Shown here: piece by piece, positions 43,675 through 52,665 of the stretch
How positions within the stretch are numbered: position 1 is the first letter of the stretch
How the letters are laid out: each line of letters begins with the position of its first letter
Source of the DNA: Pseudomonas tritici
GTDB lineage: Bacteria; Pseudomonadota; Gammaproteobacteria; Pseudomonadales; Pseudomonadaceae
NCBI RefSeq assembly: GCF_014268275.3
Contig: NZ_CP077084.1
Span: forward strand, 3,534,001 to 3,598,000
DNA length: 64,000 bases
Direction of reading: 5' to 3'
Made by a program: the position numbers and the translations under genes
The notes under the pieces: model-generated
The model's input: the letters and a program-made list of their open reading frames with translations, nothing else
Databases searched by the model: none
Told to the model about the DNA's origin: nothing

Positions 43675-45834
43675 ATGCCTGTGCAACAACACGGCGGCAA
43701 AGGTTTTTCACCCAGTTTAATGGCGTTGGCTGTCTGTCTTGCAAGCGCCCAAGCGGCCTTTGCCGCGGACACTGAAACGCCAGCAACCACGCTTGAGCTG
43801 GGTGCCACGCAAATCTCCGGGGAGCAGCAGCTTGGCGAAACCACCGAAGGCACGCAGTCCTATACCACCGGCGCGATGAAAACGGCGACCAAGCTGCCAT
43901 TGACCATGCGTGAGACCCCGCAGGCCGTCACGGTGATCACCCGCCAACGCATGGACGACCAGGCCATGACCAGCGTCAATGACGTGGTCAAGAACACGCC
44001 CGGCCTGTTCCTCAGCCAATCCAGCGGCCCCGGTCGGCATACCTATAAATCACGCGGGTTCGACATCGACAACATGATGTTCGACGGCATCCCCAGTTCG
44101 TATTCTGGCTACGCCAACAGCGTGCAGCCCAACTTAGCGATGTTCGACCGGGTGGAAGTGATTCGTGGCGCTACCGGACTGGTCACCGGCGCGGGCAACC
44201 CTTCGGCTGCGATCAACTTTGTGCGCAAGCGTCCCACTGCCACGCCGCAGGTTTCGATCACCGGTGCTGCCGGCAGTTGGGATGATTATCGCGGCGAATT
44301 CGACGCTTCCAGCGCCTTGAATGACAGCGGCACCCTGCGCGGTCGCGTGGTGGGTTCATACCGGGACGCCAACAGTTTCCGCAAGGGTGAAGAAAGCGAT
44401 CACGGACTGTTCTATGCCATCGGCGAAGCCGACCTCAGCGAAAACACCACGGCGACCCTGGGCTTCTCGCGCCAGGAAGATCAGACCAACCACTTCTGGG
44501 GCGGCTTGCCGATCGGCACTGACGGCCACCACCTGAACCTGCCTCGCTCCACCAACCCCGGCTCGGACTGGGAAAACAAGAAACTGACCATCGACACGGT
44601 ATTTGGTGATATCGAGCATCGCTTCGCCAACGATTGGAAACTCCACATCGCCGGCTCCTCATCACAGTTGGACGGTGTATTCACCGGTACCTACCAGTCG
44701 CGCTATCAAACCACCCTGGCGCGCACCGCCTACCAATCGAACCAGGATGACAAGCAATACGGGCTGGACACCTTCTTCAGCGGCCCGGTCGAAGCCTTCG
44801 GTCGTACCCATGAAGTGGTGGTGGGCACCAGCAAACGCATCTATGACGCCACTTCCAAGGAGTTCAGCCCCTACGACACCAACTACCCACTCAATGGCGC
44901 AAAGCCGAACTTCGTACGCGACGGCAAAGGCCACAGCATCACCACCCAGGATGGTGTTTACTTGACAACCCGCCTGAACCTGGCAGACCCGCTCAAGGTC
45001 ATCCTGGGCGCCCGTGTGGACTGGTATGACTACGATGACCGCCAGGGCGATGGCGACTACAAAGTCACCCGCAACCTCACACGCTACGCCGGGGTGATCT
45101 ACGACCTTGACGAGCACCATTCGGTCTACGCCAGCTATACCGATATCTTCACGCCGCAGACAAGTCGGGATTTTTCGGACAAACCCTTGGAACCTATCGT
45201 CGGTGAAAACTACGAAGTCGGCATCAAGGGCGAGTACTTCAACGGTGCGCTCAACGCCAGCCTGGCAGTATTCCAGATCGACCAGAAAAACCGCGCGACA
45301 TTGCCTGACAGCCAGGTGGGATGCCCGATCACCGCTTGCTACGAAGCGTCCGGACTGGTTCGCAGCCAGGGTATAGATCTGGAGCTGCAAGGTTCCCTCA
45401 CTGAGAACTGGCAAGTCGGCGGTGGCTTTACCTACACCCGTGCGCATTACGTCAAGGACACCAAGCCTGCCAATAACAACCAGCGTTTCGACACCGACAC
45501 CCCAGAGCGCCTGTTCAAACTCACCACCTCCTATCGCTTCCAGGGCCCGCTGGAAAAACTGCGCATCGGTGGCAACGTTTACTGGCAAAGCCGCATGTAC
45601 AACGATGTGGTGCTCGCCAACAGCAATACCTATCGCCTGGAACAAGGCAGCTATGCAGTTGCAGACGTTATGGCCGGGTACCAGGTAAACAAGCATCTGG
45701 ACCTGCAGTTGAACGTGAACAACATCTTTGACCGCACCTACTACTCGGCAATCGCCACCAGCCCGATCTGGGGTTCCACCGACACCTACGGCAACCCACG
45801 CAGCTTTGGCGTCACGGCCAAATACAGCTTCTGA
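43675..45834 (+). CDS. TonB-dependent siderophore receptor
   Basis: A 719-residue outer-membrane receptor. Signal peptide LMALAVCLASAQAAFA, then a short TonB-box region, plug domain (TKLPLTMRETPQAVTVITRQ, VEVIRGATGLVTGAGNPSAA) and a 22-strand barrel ending in FGVTAKYSF with the terminal Phe. There is no N-terminal signalling (STN) domain and no adjacent sigma/anti-sigma pair, so transport only. The plug pattern resembles hydroxamate receptors of the FhuE/FpvA type, but the ligand is not certain. GGGGAGG before the ATG at 43675 and a Fur box at 43611 support the start and iron control. Confidence 0.93.
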   Translation: MPVQQHGGKGFSPSLMALAVCLASAQAAFAADTETPATTLELGATQISGEQQLGETTEGTQSYTTGAMKTATKLPLTMRETPQAVTVITRQRMDDQAMTSVNDVVKNTPGLFLSQSSGPGRHTYKSRGFDIDNMMFDGIPSSYSGYANSVQPNLAMFDRVEVIRGATGLVTGAGNPSAAINFVRKRPTATPQVSITGAAGSWDDYRGEFDASSALNDSGTLRGRVVGSYRDANSFRKGEESDHGLFYAIGEADLSENTTATLGFSRQEDQTNHFWGGLPIGTDGHHLNLPRSTNPGSDWENKKLTIDTVFGDIEHRFANDWKLHIAGSSSQLDGVFTGTYQSRYQTTLARTAYQSNQDDKQYGLDTFFSGPVEAFGRTHEVVVGTSKRIYDATSKEFSPYDTNYPLNGAKPNFVRDGKGHSITTQDGVYLTTRLNLADPLKVILGARVDWYDYDDRQGDGDYKVTRNLTRYAGVIYDLDEHHSVYASYTDIFTPQTSRDFSDKPLEPIVGENYEVGIKGEYFNGALNASLAVFQIDQKNRATLPDSQVGCPITACYEASGLVRSQGIDLELQGSLTENWQVGGGFTYTRAHYVKDTKPANNNQRFDTDTPERLFKLTTSYRFQGPLEKLRIGGNVYWQSRMYNDVVLANSNTYRLEQGSYAVADVMAGYQVNKHLDLQLNVNNIFDRTYYSAIATSPIWGSTDTYGNPRSFGVTAKYSF

Positions 45835-45848
45835 CCGCACCTTGATAA

Positions 45849-45872
45849 ACGGCTAGCCGACCGGGTAGCCGT
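45849..45872 (+). terminator. Hairpin after the TonB-dependent receptor gene
   Basis: ACGGCTA and TAGCCGT form a 7-base perfect stem around 10 bases, 14 bases after the stop codon. No clear T run follows, so efficiency is uncertain. Confidence 0.45.
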
Positions 45873-45998
45873 TCCTCAAGTCCCTTCTCTTGATGCCGAT
45901 ATACCTTTGGCAACACTCAATCCAATAAAAATAAAACACCCAACTTGCTCCACCCTGCCCCCGCTTTGTTTCGACCAGACCCCATGGAGTCAGTGTGA

Positions 45999-47495
45999 AT
46001 GCCCACCCCCGCGCGTTTTTTCGAGCACTACCGTAAAGCCGACCGCATCATGCTGGCGTTGATCTGGCTGATGTTTTTGTTTTCGCTGGGCCTGGCGTTC
46101 TGGCACGACACATTGATGCAGGCCGTGATCGTGGGCGGCGGCACCGGCGTGGTGCTCACTGCGCTTTATCGAGCCCTTGGCGGAACCCGCGTGATGCGCT
46201 GCGCATTAGGCGCGGGCCTGATGGTGATGGCGGCATTGCACATCAACCAGGCGCAGGGGGTGATCGAAGCGCACTTCGGGATCTTCGCGCTGCTGGCGGT
46301 CCTGACGTTTTATCGCGACTGGCTGCCGATCCTGATCGCAGCGGCGACAATTGCCGTGCACCACGTGGTATTCCATGCGCTGCAACATCAAGGTTTCCCG
46401 GTATTCGTGATGGAACACCACGGCGGCTGGACCATGGTGTTCGTTCACGCCTTCTACGTGGTGATGGAAACCGTTGCCCTGCTCTACCTGGCCGTGCACA
46501 GCCAGGCCGAAGCAGTCGAGAGTCAGGAAATGCTCGAGAAAATGCTCGCGGTCACTTCTCAGCTCACCGTTGAGGCCGACAGCGCTGACAAAGGCACAAT
46601 GCGCGTTTCCCTGGCCAAGCGTTTCGACCACTTCCTGCAACAGATCACCCACCTGATCGACGGCGTCGCCCGTGACTCCCACGGCCTCGGCCAACTCGGC
46701 CAGGAACTGGCAGACGCCAGCGGCACCCTGGAAAAAGGCGCGCGGCATCAGTTGGCAGAAATCACCCAGATGACCGGCTCGATGCAGCGCATGGAAGACG
46801 CCATGGGCCACATCGCCGTACACGTCGAACATGCCGTGGATCACGCAGGCAAAGCCAGTCAACAAGTCCTGCGCGGCCAGGAAAGCGTGAGCCGCGCCCA
46901 GCAGGAAATCACCCAATTGGCCTCACGCCTCAACGGCACGCACGAGACTGTGCAAGGCCTGGCCACACAAGCCGAACACATCGGCACCGTACTGGAAGTC
47001 ATCAGCAGCATCGCCAACCAAACCAACCTTCTCGCCCTCAACGCCGCCATCGAAGCCGCCCGCGCCGGCGAGCAAGGCCGTGGCTTCGCGGTGGTCGCCG
47101 ACGAAGTCCGCAGCCTGGCGCAGCGCACGGCGGTGTCCACCCAAGAAATCAAAACCATCATCGAAAGCCTGCAACACGGCAGCCGCCAAGCCGTAGAAGC
47201 CATGCACGACAGCCGCCAGGGCGTCGAACGTTGCGTGGAAGACAGCCAGGTGGCGGTCGATATGCTGCGCGCGGTAGGCAATGACATCGCGCACATCGAC
47301 GACCTGAATGGGCGGATCGTGACCACCACCCGCGAACAGACGTCGGCGAACCTGGAGATTGTCGGGCGGTTGCAGTCGGTGCAAAGCATTGCGCAGAGCA
47401 CAGCGGATGATGTGGAGATGTTGGCGAGGAGCAGTGAACGGTTACCGCCGATTGCGGTGAGGTTGGATGCGTTGGGGAGGCGGTTTCATCAGTGA
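45999..47495 (+). CDS. Chemoreceptor with histidine-rich integral-membrane sensor
   Basis: A 498-residue chemotaxis signalling protein with an unusual front end. Instead of a periplasmic domain, residues about 15-165 form about six membrane helices that carry clustered His: [20 protein letters not shown] and [17 protein letters not shown], plus AALHINQ and EAHFG. A cytoplasmic linker leads to the methyl-accepting hairpin with [19 protein letters not shown] at the tip. Such His patterns could bind haem or metal, suggesting redox or oxygen sensing; this is inference. It lies 164 bases downstream of the iron-regulated receptor gene, but a hairpin separates them. Confidence 0.88.
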   Translation: MPTPARFFEHYRKADRIMLALIWLMFLFSLGLAFWHDTLMQAVIVGGGTGVVLTALYRALGGTRVMRCALGAGLMVMAALHINQAQGVIEAHFGIFALLAVLTFYRDWLPILIAAATIAVHHVVFHALQHQGFPVFVMEHHGGWTMVFVHAFYVVMETVALLYLAVHSQAEAVESQEMLEKMLAVTSQLTVEADSADKGTMRVSLAKRFDHFLQQITHLIDGVARDSHGLGQLGQELADASGTLEKGARHQLAEITQMTGSMQRMEDAMGHIAVHVEHAVDHAGKASQQVLRGQESVSRAQQEITQLASRLNGTHETVQGLATQAEHIGTVLEVISSIANQTNLLALNAAIEAARAGEQGRGFAVVADEVRSLAQRTAVSTQEIKTIIESLQHGSRQAVEAMHDSRQGVERCVEDSQVAVDMLRAVGNDIAHIDDLNGRIVTTTREQTSANLEIVGRLQSVQSIAQSTADDVEMLARSSERLPPIAVRLDALGRRFHQ

Positions 47496-47542
47496 TGAGG
47501 CCTGCGCTGCCTGCAAAGGACACTGCTTTTAGCATACGATGT

Positions 47543-48226
47543 TCAATGCACAGGCAAGCCAACGATGTCGAGAATGTCACTGAATTTTGTGAGGTTAGCG
47601 GCGTTGCAATCGTCGGGCAGAGTTCCGTAGCCCCAACTGGCAAAAGCAAACGGAATTCCGTACGCACGGGCGGCTTCAAAATCGTTCCAGTTGTCTCCGA
47701 TCATGATCTTGGGAAGCTTTTCATAATCGGCCCGCGCTACCACTGCACTTAGGTGTCTAGGGTCAGGCTTCTTGAAGGCCACGGTATCCCCACCACAAAC
47801 CACATCCATAAATCTCAACAGGTCGGTTTGCTTGAGAATATCGATGGCGATCATTTCGTTTTTATTCGTACAAACCGATAGTTTCCATCCCGCGTCTCGC
47901 AACGCGCTGAGGGTTTCAATTACCCCTTCATAGGGTTTTGTCATCCGGTGGTCAGTATGTTCGTAGCGCGAGGTGAAGGTATCGATCGCTTCTTCCAAAT
48001 CATCCACTCCCCGCAAGCAGAACGCCCGCTTGGCAAAAGAACGCATTCCGTCACCGAGGAATAATGAAGTGGTTGCGACCAGAATTGGCTCAAGATTCCG
48101 CTCGATCAGAATGGTGTTCAGTTGCGCGGTCATGTCGCCCGCAGAGTCGACAAGAGTACCGTCAAGGTCAAAAATGATTGCGCCGGTCTCAATCGGGTGT
48201 GCAACTTCCAGGTCATTTATCGACAT
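47543..48226 (-). CDS. HAD family phosphatase (phosphoglycolate phosphatase-like)
   Basis: A 227-residue HAD-superfamily hydrolase with all four motifs: FDLDGTLVDSAGD (nucleophile Asp), VCTNKNE, AFKKPDPRH (Lys) and MIGDNWNDFEAARAYG. The helical cap between motifs I and II and the overall length fit the Gph subgroup. It overlaps the 3' end of the MFS gene by 10 bases, so they are probably co-transcribed. G+C in this gene is low for the chromosome (50-53% in two counted lines, 47881-48000). Confidence 0.85.
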   Translation of the reverse strand: MSINDLEVAHPIETGAIIFDLDGTLVDSAGDMTAQLNTILIERNLEPILVATTSLFLGDGMRSFAKRAFCLRGVDDLEEAIDTFTSRYEHTDHRMTKPYEGVIETLSALRDAGWKLSVCTNKNEMIAIDILKQTDLLRFMDVVCGGDTVAFKKPDPRHLSAVVARADYEKLPKIMIGDNWNDFEAARAYGIPFAFASWGYGTLPDDCNAANLTKFSDILDIVGLPVH

Positions 48227-49746
48227 GTATTTTTACTCACGTTTTGCAGGGCTATGGCTTTTTTGCTACGCATCAGCACATACACCCCAGCGGATGCGAG
48301 CAGCGAGAACAGAGCGGCAATCACAAAGGCGCCCGCGAATCCCTGGCTGTAACTCTGCTGAGCGAGCCCCTTCAGCGTTTCGGTTAAGTCGTGGGGATAC
48401 AGTGCGATAGCACGCTCGAAGTCGCCTGCCATGACGTACTCGGAAAATCCGGGTTTAGCAGACACTCCCGCGTCTATCAGCCTGCTTTCTACCGCCGATT
48501 TCACGCCACTGGCGAGTACCGCTCCCAGTCCGGCGAAACCCAGCAATATGCCGGTGAATCTGGAGGTAGTGCTGATGCCGGATGCCATTCCGGCGCGACT
48601 CCGAGACACTGTGCCCATGATGGCCTTCTGGGTTTCGCCATTCAGCAATCCACCGCCTGTTCCCAGGATTGCCATGCCGCAAATCAGCAACAGTTCTCCC
48701 TGCTGAACGGCGGCAAACATCAGAATCAGGTTACCAAGTGCAACGATTAAGAGGCCCAGTGCCAGGATGCCCGCGCTTTCAAGGTAAGGTGAAAGCCGCC
48801 TGCCTACTTGTGGAAAAATCAGCATCGCAATGGCAAATGGAAGCATGGCGATACCCGCTTGGAGTACGCCGTTGCCACGGCCATTTTGTAGAAAGAGCGG
48901 TAACAGCGATGCCATGACTTGAGCAGACGAGGCATAGGCCAGCATCGCGAGTACGGCGCCAACGAAGGGTCTGGCTGTAAACAATTCGAGATCAAGCATT
49001 GGGTGAGTACGACGCTTTTCGACCCAGACAAAGACTGCGAAAAACAGCAGGCCCCCGATCATGCTCACGAGGACAGGGAGACTCGACCATCCATGACTGG
49101 GACCGGCGATGAGCGCCCATGTGGCACTGAACATCCCTAGCGCGAACAGCGCAATTCCCGGGATGTCCAACGTTCTCGGAACGGGGTCACGAGATTCATC
49201 CACCAGCGTCACGACCGCTGCCGCCAGCAATAGGCAGACTGGAATGTTGATATAGAAAGCCCAGCGCCATCCCAGTGAACTGCTGATCACCCCACCAATG
49301 AGCGGCGAGACAACCATTGTGAGTCCCATGATGCCGCCCCATATCGCCCATGCGTGGCTGCGCGCTTTTTCATCGTGAAAAGTGTGTCCGATGATGGCTA
49401 GGGCAGGAGCAAGCAGGAAAGCAGATCCGACGCCCTGTACCGCTCGCGCCAGATAAAGGCCTGGCGCTGAAGGCGCCAAACCACAGGCCAGAGAAGAGGC
49501 TGCAAAGAGCGCTATTCCGAACAAAAAGACGCGTCGTCGGCCGTAACGGTCAGCGATGGAGCCTGCTGGAAGCAAGAGGGCAGCGAAGCAGAGCACATAG
49601 GTGCTTATGACCCACTCGACCTCTGCAAACGATGCCTGAAGATCCTTGGCAATGGTTGGCAAAACGATGCCCACGACGTTCGTATCTAGAACGGTCATGG
49701 CACAGCCCGCCGACGCGACAGCCAGTATGGCGGCTTCTTTTCTCAT
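48217..49746 (-). CDS. MFS transporter, EmrB/QacA (DHA2) family
   Basis: A 509-residue pump with about fourteen membrane helices. The family pattern is clear: AMTVLDTNVVGIVLPTIAKDL at the first helix, GSIADRYGRRRVFLFGIALF (motif A), RAVQGVGSAFLLAPALAIIG and LGWRWAFYINIPVCLLL. Such pumps export drugs or small toxic metabolites. The ATG at 49746 begins the typical sequence; the frame is open to 49782. Together with a GlcG-like secreted protein, an HAD phosphatase and a divergent LysR regulator it forms a lower-GC block. Substrate unknown. Confidence 0.88.
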   Translation of the reverse strand: MRKEAAILAVASAGCAMTVLDTNVVGIVLPTIAKDLQASFAEVEWVISTYVLCFAALLLPAGSIADRYGRRRVFLFGIALFAASSLACGLAPSAPGLYLARAVQGVGSAFLLAPALAIIGHTFHDEKARSHAWAIWGGIMGLTMVVSPLIGGVISSSLGWRWAFYINIPVCLLLAAAVVTLVDESRDPVPRTLDIPGIALFALGMFSATWALIAGPSHGWSSLPVLVSMIGGLLFFAVFVWVEKRRTHPMLDLELFTARPFVGAVLAMLAYASSAQVMASLLPLFLQNGRGNGVLQAGIAMLPFAIAMLIFPQVGRRLSPYLESAGILALGLLIVALGNLILMFAAVQQGELLLICGMAILGTGGGLLNGETQKAIMGTVSRSRAGMASGISTTSRFTGILLGFAGLGAVLASGVKSAVESRLIDAGVSAKPGFSEYVMAGDFERAIALYPHDLTETLKGLAQQSYSQGFAGAFVIAALFSLLASAGVYVLMRSKKAIALQNVSKNTCR

Positions 49747-49803
49747 GGAATGACAGTCTCTTTTAATAACGGCAGCAGTCACTGCACTTTTTGAAAAGGG
49801 CGT

Positions 49804-50292
49804 TTATTTAAATGCCCCGAGCCCGGCTTGAGCGATCTCTTCATCGTGCTGGGGTGTGTCCGCAGATACCCCTACCGCCCCAACGGTGTGTCCGTTGACG
49901 ATGATCGGGAAACCACCCCGCATCAGCACAAAGCCTTGTGCGGTGATAGCGGCAGGCCGGGTGCCGTTGATGGCGTCTTCCAGCGCGCCGCTGGGACGTC
50001 GGAACAGAGCAGCTGTGCGCGCTTTGCCGGGAGCCAGTTCAACACCCGCTGGGACAGCGGCGTTGTCCATGCGAGCGAGGAGAATGGGCAGGCCAGCACT
50101 ATCGACAACGGAGATCACGCACGGCCACCCAGCCGTTTGTGCCTTCGTTTGCGCCGCTGAGAGGATCTGTTGAGCGGCGGCAAGCGTCAGAACTGGCTGG
50201 CTGGGCAACTCCAATGCTGCTGCTGGCAAGGAAACAAGTGCGAGGGATCCAGCGAGGCCAGCAGCGATTGCGATGTGGGGGAGACGAAACAT
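49804..50292 (-). CDS. Secreted GlcG/HbpS-type haem-binding-like protein
   Basis: A 162-residue protein with a signal peptide (GLAGSLALVSLPAAALE) and a GlcG/HbpS domain: LTLAAAQQILSAAQTKAQ, VVDSAGLPILLARMDNA and IIVNGHTVGAVGVSADTPQHDEEIAQAGL. Members are found with glycolate, glycerol and haem-related genes and some bind haem. It lies 57 bases upstream of the MFS gene start on the same strand and is divergent from the LysR gene (111 bases between starts), so it is probably the first gene under that regulator. Confidence 0.87.
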   Translation of the reverse strand: MFRLPHIAIAAGLAGSLALVSLPAAALELPSQPVLTLAAAQQILSAAQTKAQTAGWPCVISVVDSAGLPILLARMDNAAVPAGVELAPGKARTAALFRRPSGALEDAINGTRPAAITAQGFVLMRGGFPIIVNGHTVGAVGVSADTPQHDEEIAQAGLGAFK

Positions 50293-50403
50293 GATGAACT
50301 CCTAGGAACGTGAGTCCAATGATTGAAACAGGGGAGATAATTCAGAACAATAAAGCCTATTAGCCATATAATTCAGAGAAATTGAATACAGGGGTCAAGT
50401 CAC

Positions 50404-51285
50404 GTGGATATTCGCCATCTTCGCTCCTTCGTCACAGTTGCGGAAAATCTGCATTTTTCACGATCAGCTGAGCAACTGGGCGTTTCTGCCCCAACGCTCA
50501 CTGCGCAAATCCAGGAAGTAGAGAGCTCGTTAGAAGCCAGGCTTTTTAACAGAACAAAGCGGTCTGTCGCTTTGACGCCGGCTGGGGAAGCGTTTCTGAC
50601 AGAAGCCCGCTCTACCCTTGAACAATTTGAAAGAGCTATTAACGTGGGCCAACGTGCAGGCCGAGGCCAGGTGGGCCGAGTGGAAATCGGCTACGTTGGT
50701 TCAGCCGCCTTTTTCGGGGTACTCCAAGACCAAGTCCAGCGCTTTCGCAATCAGTGGCCAGACGTCATGGTGAACACCAAGGAACTCCCTACCGAGCAGC
50801 TCACGGCACGTCTTGAGGATGGGCGGATTGATGTAGCCTTTGTACGAATGCCCGTGCATCTACCTGATGCAATCTCCAGCCGTATTTTGGCGCGAGACCG
50901 CTTCTGCCTTGCGTTGCCAGCTGACCATATCTTGGCAACGACAGAGGATGACATTCGTCCGAGCGCGCTTGCGAGCGAGTTGTTTGTGCTCCCTGAACAA
51001 GCGTTAGGGTTGCGTGAAGTGGCCAAGCGCGGAAGATTCGATCCATACATTGGTTCGGTTCCCGGAAGCCTGGTCGAAGTGCTGACACAAGTGGCACTGG
51101 GCGTGGGTATAGCGGTAATTCCCAGTGTTCTGATTCAAACTATCCAACTGCCAAACGTGGTTTTTAGGGGGATCGCTGGGCCTCCCATTTTTTCAGAGGT
51201 GGGGGCTTTGTTTCGCCGCCATGAGAAGCTGCCGATTGTGTGTAACCTGATTAGCCAGATCCTTGAGACCGATGAGCGCTTATAG
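50404..51285 (+). CDS. LysR family transcriptional regulator
   Basis: A 293-residue LysR regulator starting at GTG (MDIRHLRSFVTVAENLHFSRSAEQLGVSAPTLTAQIQEVE forms the winged helix), with an effector domain from about residue 90 and the hydrophobic VALGVGIAVIPSVLIQ segment. It is divergent from the GlcG-like/MFS/HAD genes and is the expected regulator of that unit. Codon use is less GC-rich than in the surrounding core genes (50% G+C in 50581-50640 by count). Confidence 0.88.
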   Translation: MDIRHLRSFVTVAENLHFSRSAEQLGVSAPTLTAQIQEVESSLEARLFNRTKRSVALTPAGEAFLTEARSTLEQFERAINVGQRAGRGQVGRVEIGYVGSAAFFGVLQDQVQRFRNQWPDVMVNTKELPTEQLTARLEDGRIDVAFVRMPVHLPDAISSRILARDRFCLALPADHILATTEDDIRPSALASELFVLPEQALGLREVAKRGRFDPYIGSVPGSLVEVLTQVALGVGIAVIPSVLIQTIQLPNVVFRGIAGPPIFSEVGALFRRHEKLPIVCNLISQILETDERL

Positions 51286-51484
51286 GACCGTCTGGGCTCG
51301 ACCGCAGTTATAGAGCGTCAGACCTCCGTCTGTGCCCAGCATCTGGGATGCTCCTCCTGCAACACCTGCCAGTCGGTCCTAAACCACTCCACGTACAAAG
51401 GTGTGTTTACGCCCACCCGGCGCGTGAACTGCCTGAACGACCTTGCCCCTTCGCCTCAAACAGGCTACAAATCCCAACACGTAG

Positions 51485-51495
51485 TTGTACGACAA
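51485..51495. promoter_or_regulatory. GntR-type operator-like palindrome TTGTACGACAA
   Basis: TTGTACGACAA (within the wider GTTGT-ACG-ACAAC, 51484-51496) matches the T-x-GT-x-AC-x-A pattern of FadR/GntR-type regulators. It lies 53 bases upstream of the EamA transporter gene. No GntR gene is adjacent in this window. Confidence 0.4.
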
Positions 51496-51548
51496 CCTAA
51501 AAATAAATAGCCATCCCCGACGATGGCGTCCACTGCACGAGTTCCCCC

Positions 51549-52523
51549 ATGACTGCCCCTGCCCCCGCTCAAACGACATCCGCCCTATTCTCCCGTCCCA
51601 TCGCCGTGTTGATTCTGCTCTGCATGGGCTGCGCGTTCGCCGGCAACCACATCGCCGCTCGCGTAGCCTTCGATGATGGTGCCGGGGTGCTGCTGGCCAT
51701 TCTGCTGCGCTCAGGCGGCACTTTATTGGTGCTGGCCGCATTAGTGCTGTGGCAACGTCAAAGCCTGCGTCTGCCGCCCGGTGCGTGGCGCTGGCAAGTA
51801 GTGCTGGGCTTACTCATTGCCGCCCAAAGCCTGTGCCTGTATTCCGCCGTAGCCCGTGTACCGGTAGCGGTGGCGCTGTTGGTGGGCAATGTTTTCCCTA
51901 TTTTGCTGGCGCTGCTCACCTGGGCATTTGGCGGCCCACGCCCCACTGCGCGCACCGCCTTGCTGATGGGCTTGATTCTGGTGGGGCTGGTGTTTGTGCT
52001 CGACGTACCAGGCCGCCTCTCCAGCAATACAGACATCGGCCCGCACTGGCTACTCGGCATAACCCTCGCCTTCTGCGCCGCGTTTGTATTCGCCTGCGCG
52101 CTGTGGATCACCGATCACAAGTTGTCCCAGGTACGTGGTTCCGTGCGCAGCCTGCTGACGATCTTTATCGTGTTCAGCAGCGTCAACCTCGCCGGCCTGA
52201 GTGGTGCCCTTCCAGGCGGCCTGAACTTACCGGCAACGGGTACTGGTTGGCTGGCGCTCGCGACGTTGGTCGTGCTCTACGGCACCGGTTTTATCGTGCT
52301 GTTCATTTCCGTCCCCCGCCTGGATATGCCGCGCAATGCACCGGTGATGAACATCGAGCCGCTGGCGACGCTGCTGATGGGCTGGATCGTGCTCGATCAA
52401 ATGCTCAGCGCCGGGCAGTTGGCCGGCGGTGTCATCGTGGTGACCGGGATTATGCTGCTGACTTATCGCAGGTCGCCTCGGCCTGCGCCCGAGCCACAAT
52501 CACCCAGCCCCGCCCAGCGATAG
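51549..52523 (+). CDS. EamA/DMT family transporter
   Basis: A 324-residue protein with ten predicted membrane helices in two EamA repeats: CMGCAFAGNHIAARVAFDDGAGVLLAILLRSGG at the front and APVMNIEPLATLLMGWIVLDQMLSAGQLAGGVIVVTGIMLL at the end. The C-terminal tail is Pro/Ser-rich. Members export amino acids, sugars or other metabolites. It is monocistronic, with a candidate GntR-type site upstream. Substrate unknown. Confidence 0.88.
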   Translation: MTAPAPAQTTSALFSRPIAVLILLCMGCAFAGNHIAARVAFDDGAGVLLAILLRSGGTLLVLAALVLWQRQSLRLPPGAWRWQVVLGLLIAAQSLCLYSAVARVPVAVALLVGNVFPILLALLTWAFGGPRPTARTALLMGLILVGLVFVLDVPGRLSSNTDIGPHWLLGITLAFCAAFVFACALWITDHKLSQVRGSVRSLLTIFIVFSSVNLAGLSGALPGGLNLPATGTGWLALATLVVLYGTGFIVLFISVPRLDMPRNAPVMNIEPLATLLMGWIVLDQMLSAGQLAGGVIVVTGIMLLTYRRSPRPAPEPQSPSPAQR

Positions 52524-52665
52524 CTCCTCGCCTCACCTGGCCCAATTCCTGCCTCCACAAGCCCACAGAGTCGCTACTGACTACGCGGACGACTCTTTTG
52601 GGCCCCGCGGCCCAACCGCCTCCCCCGATAATCGATCATCCCCGATCATTCCGAGGCCTTCCCCC

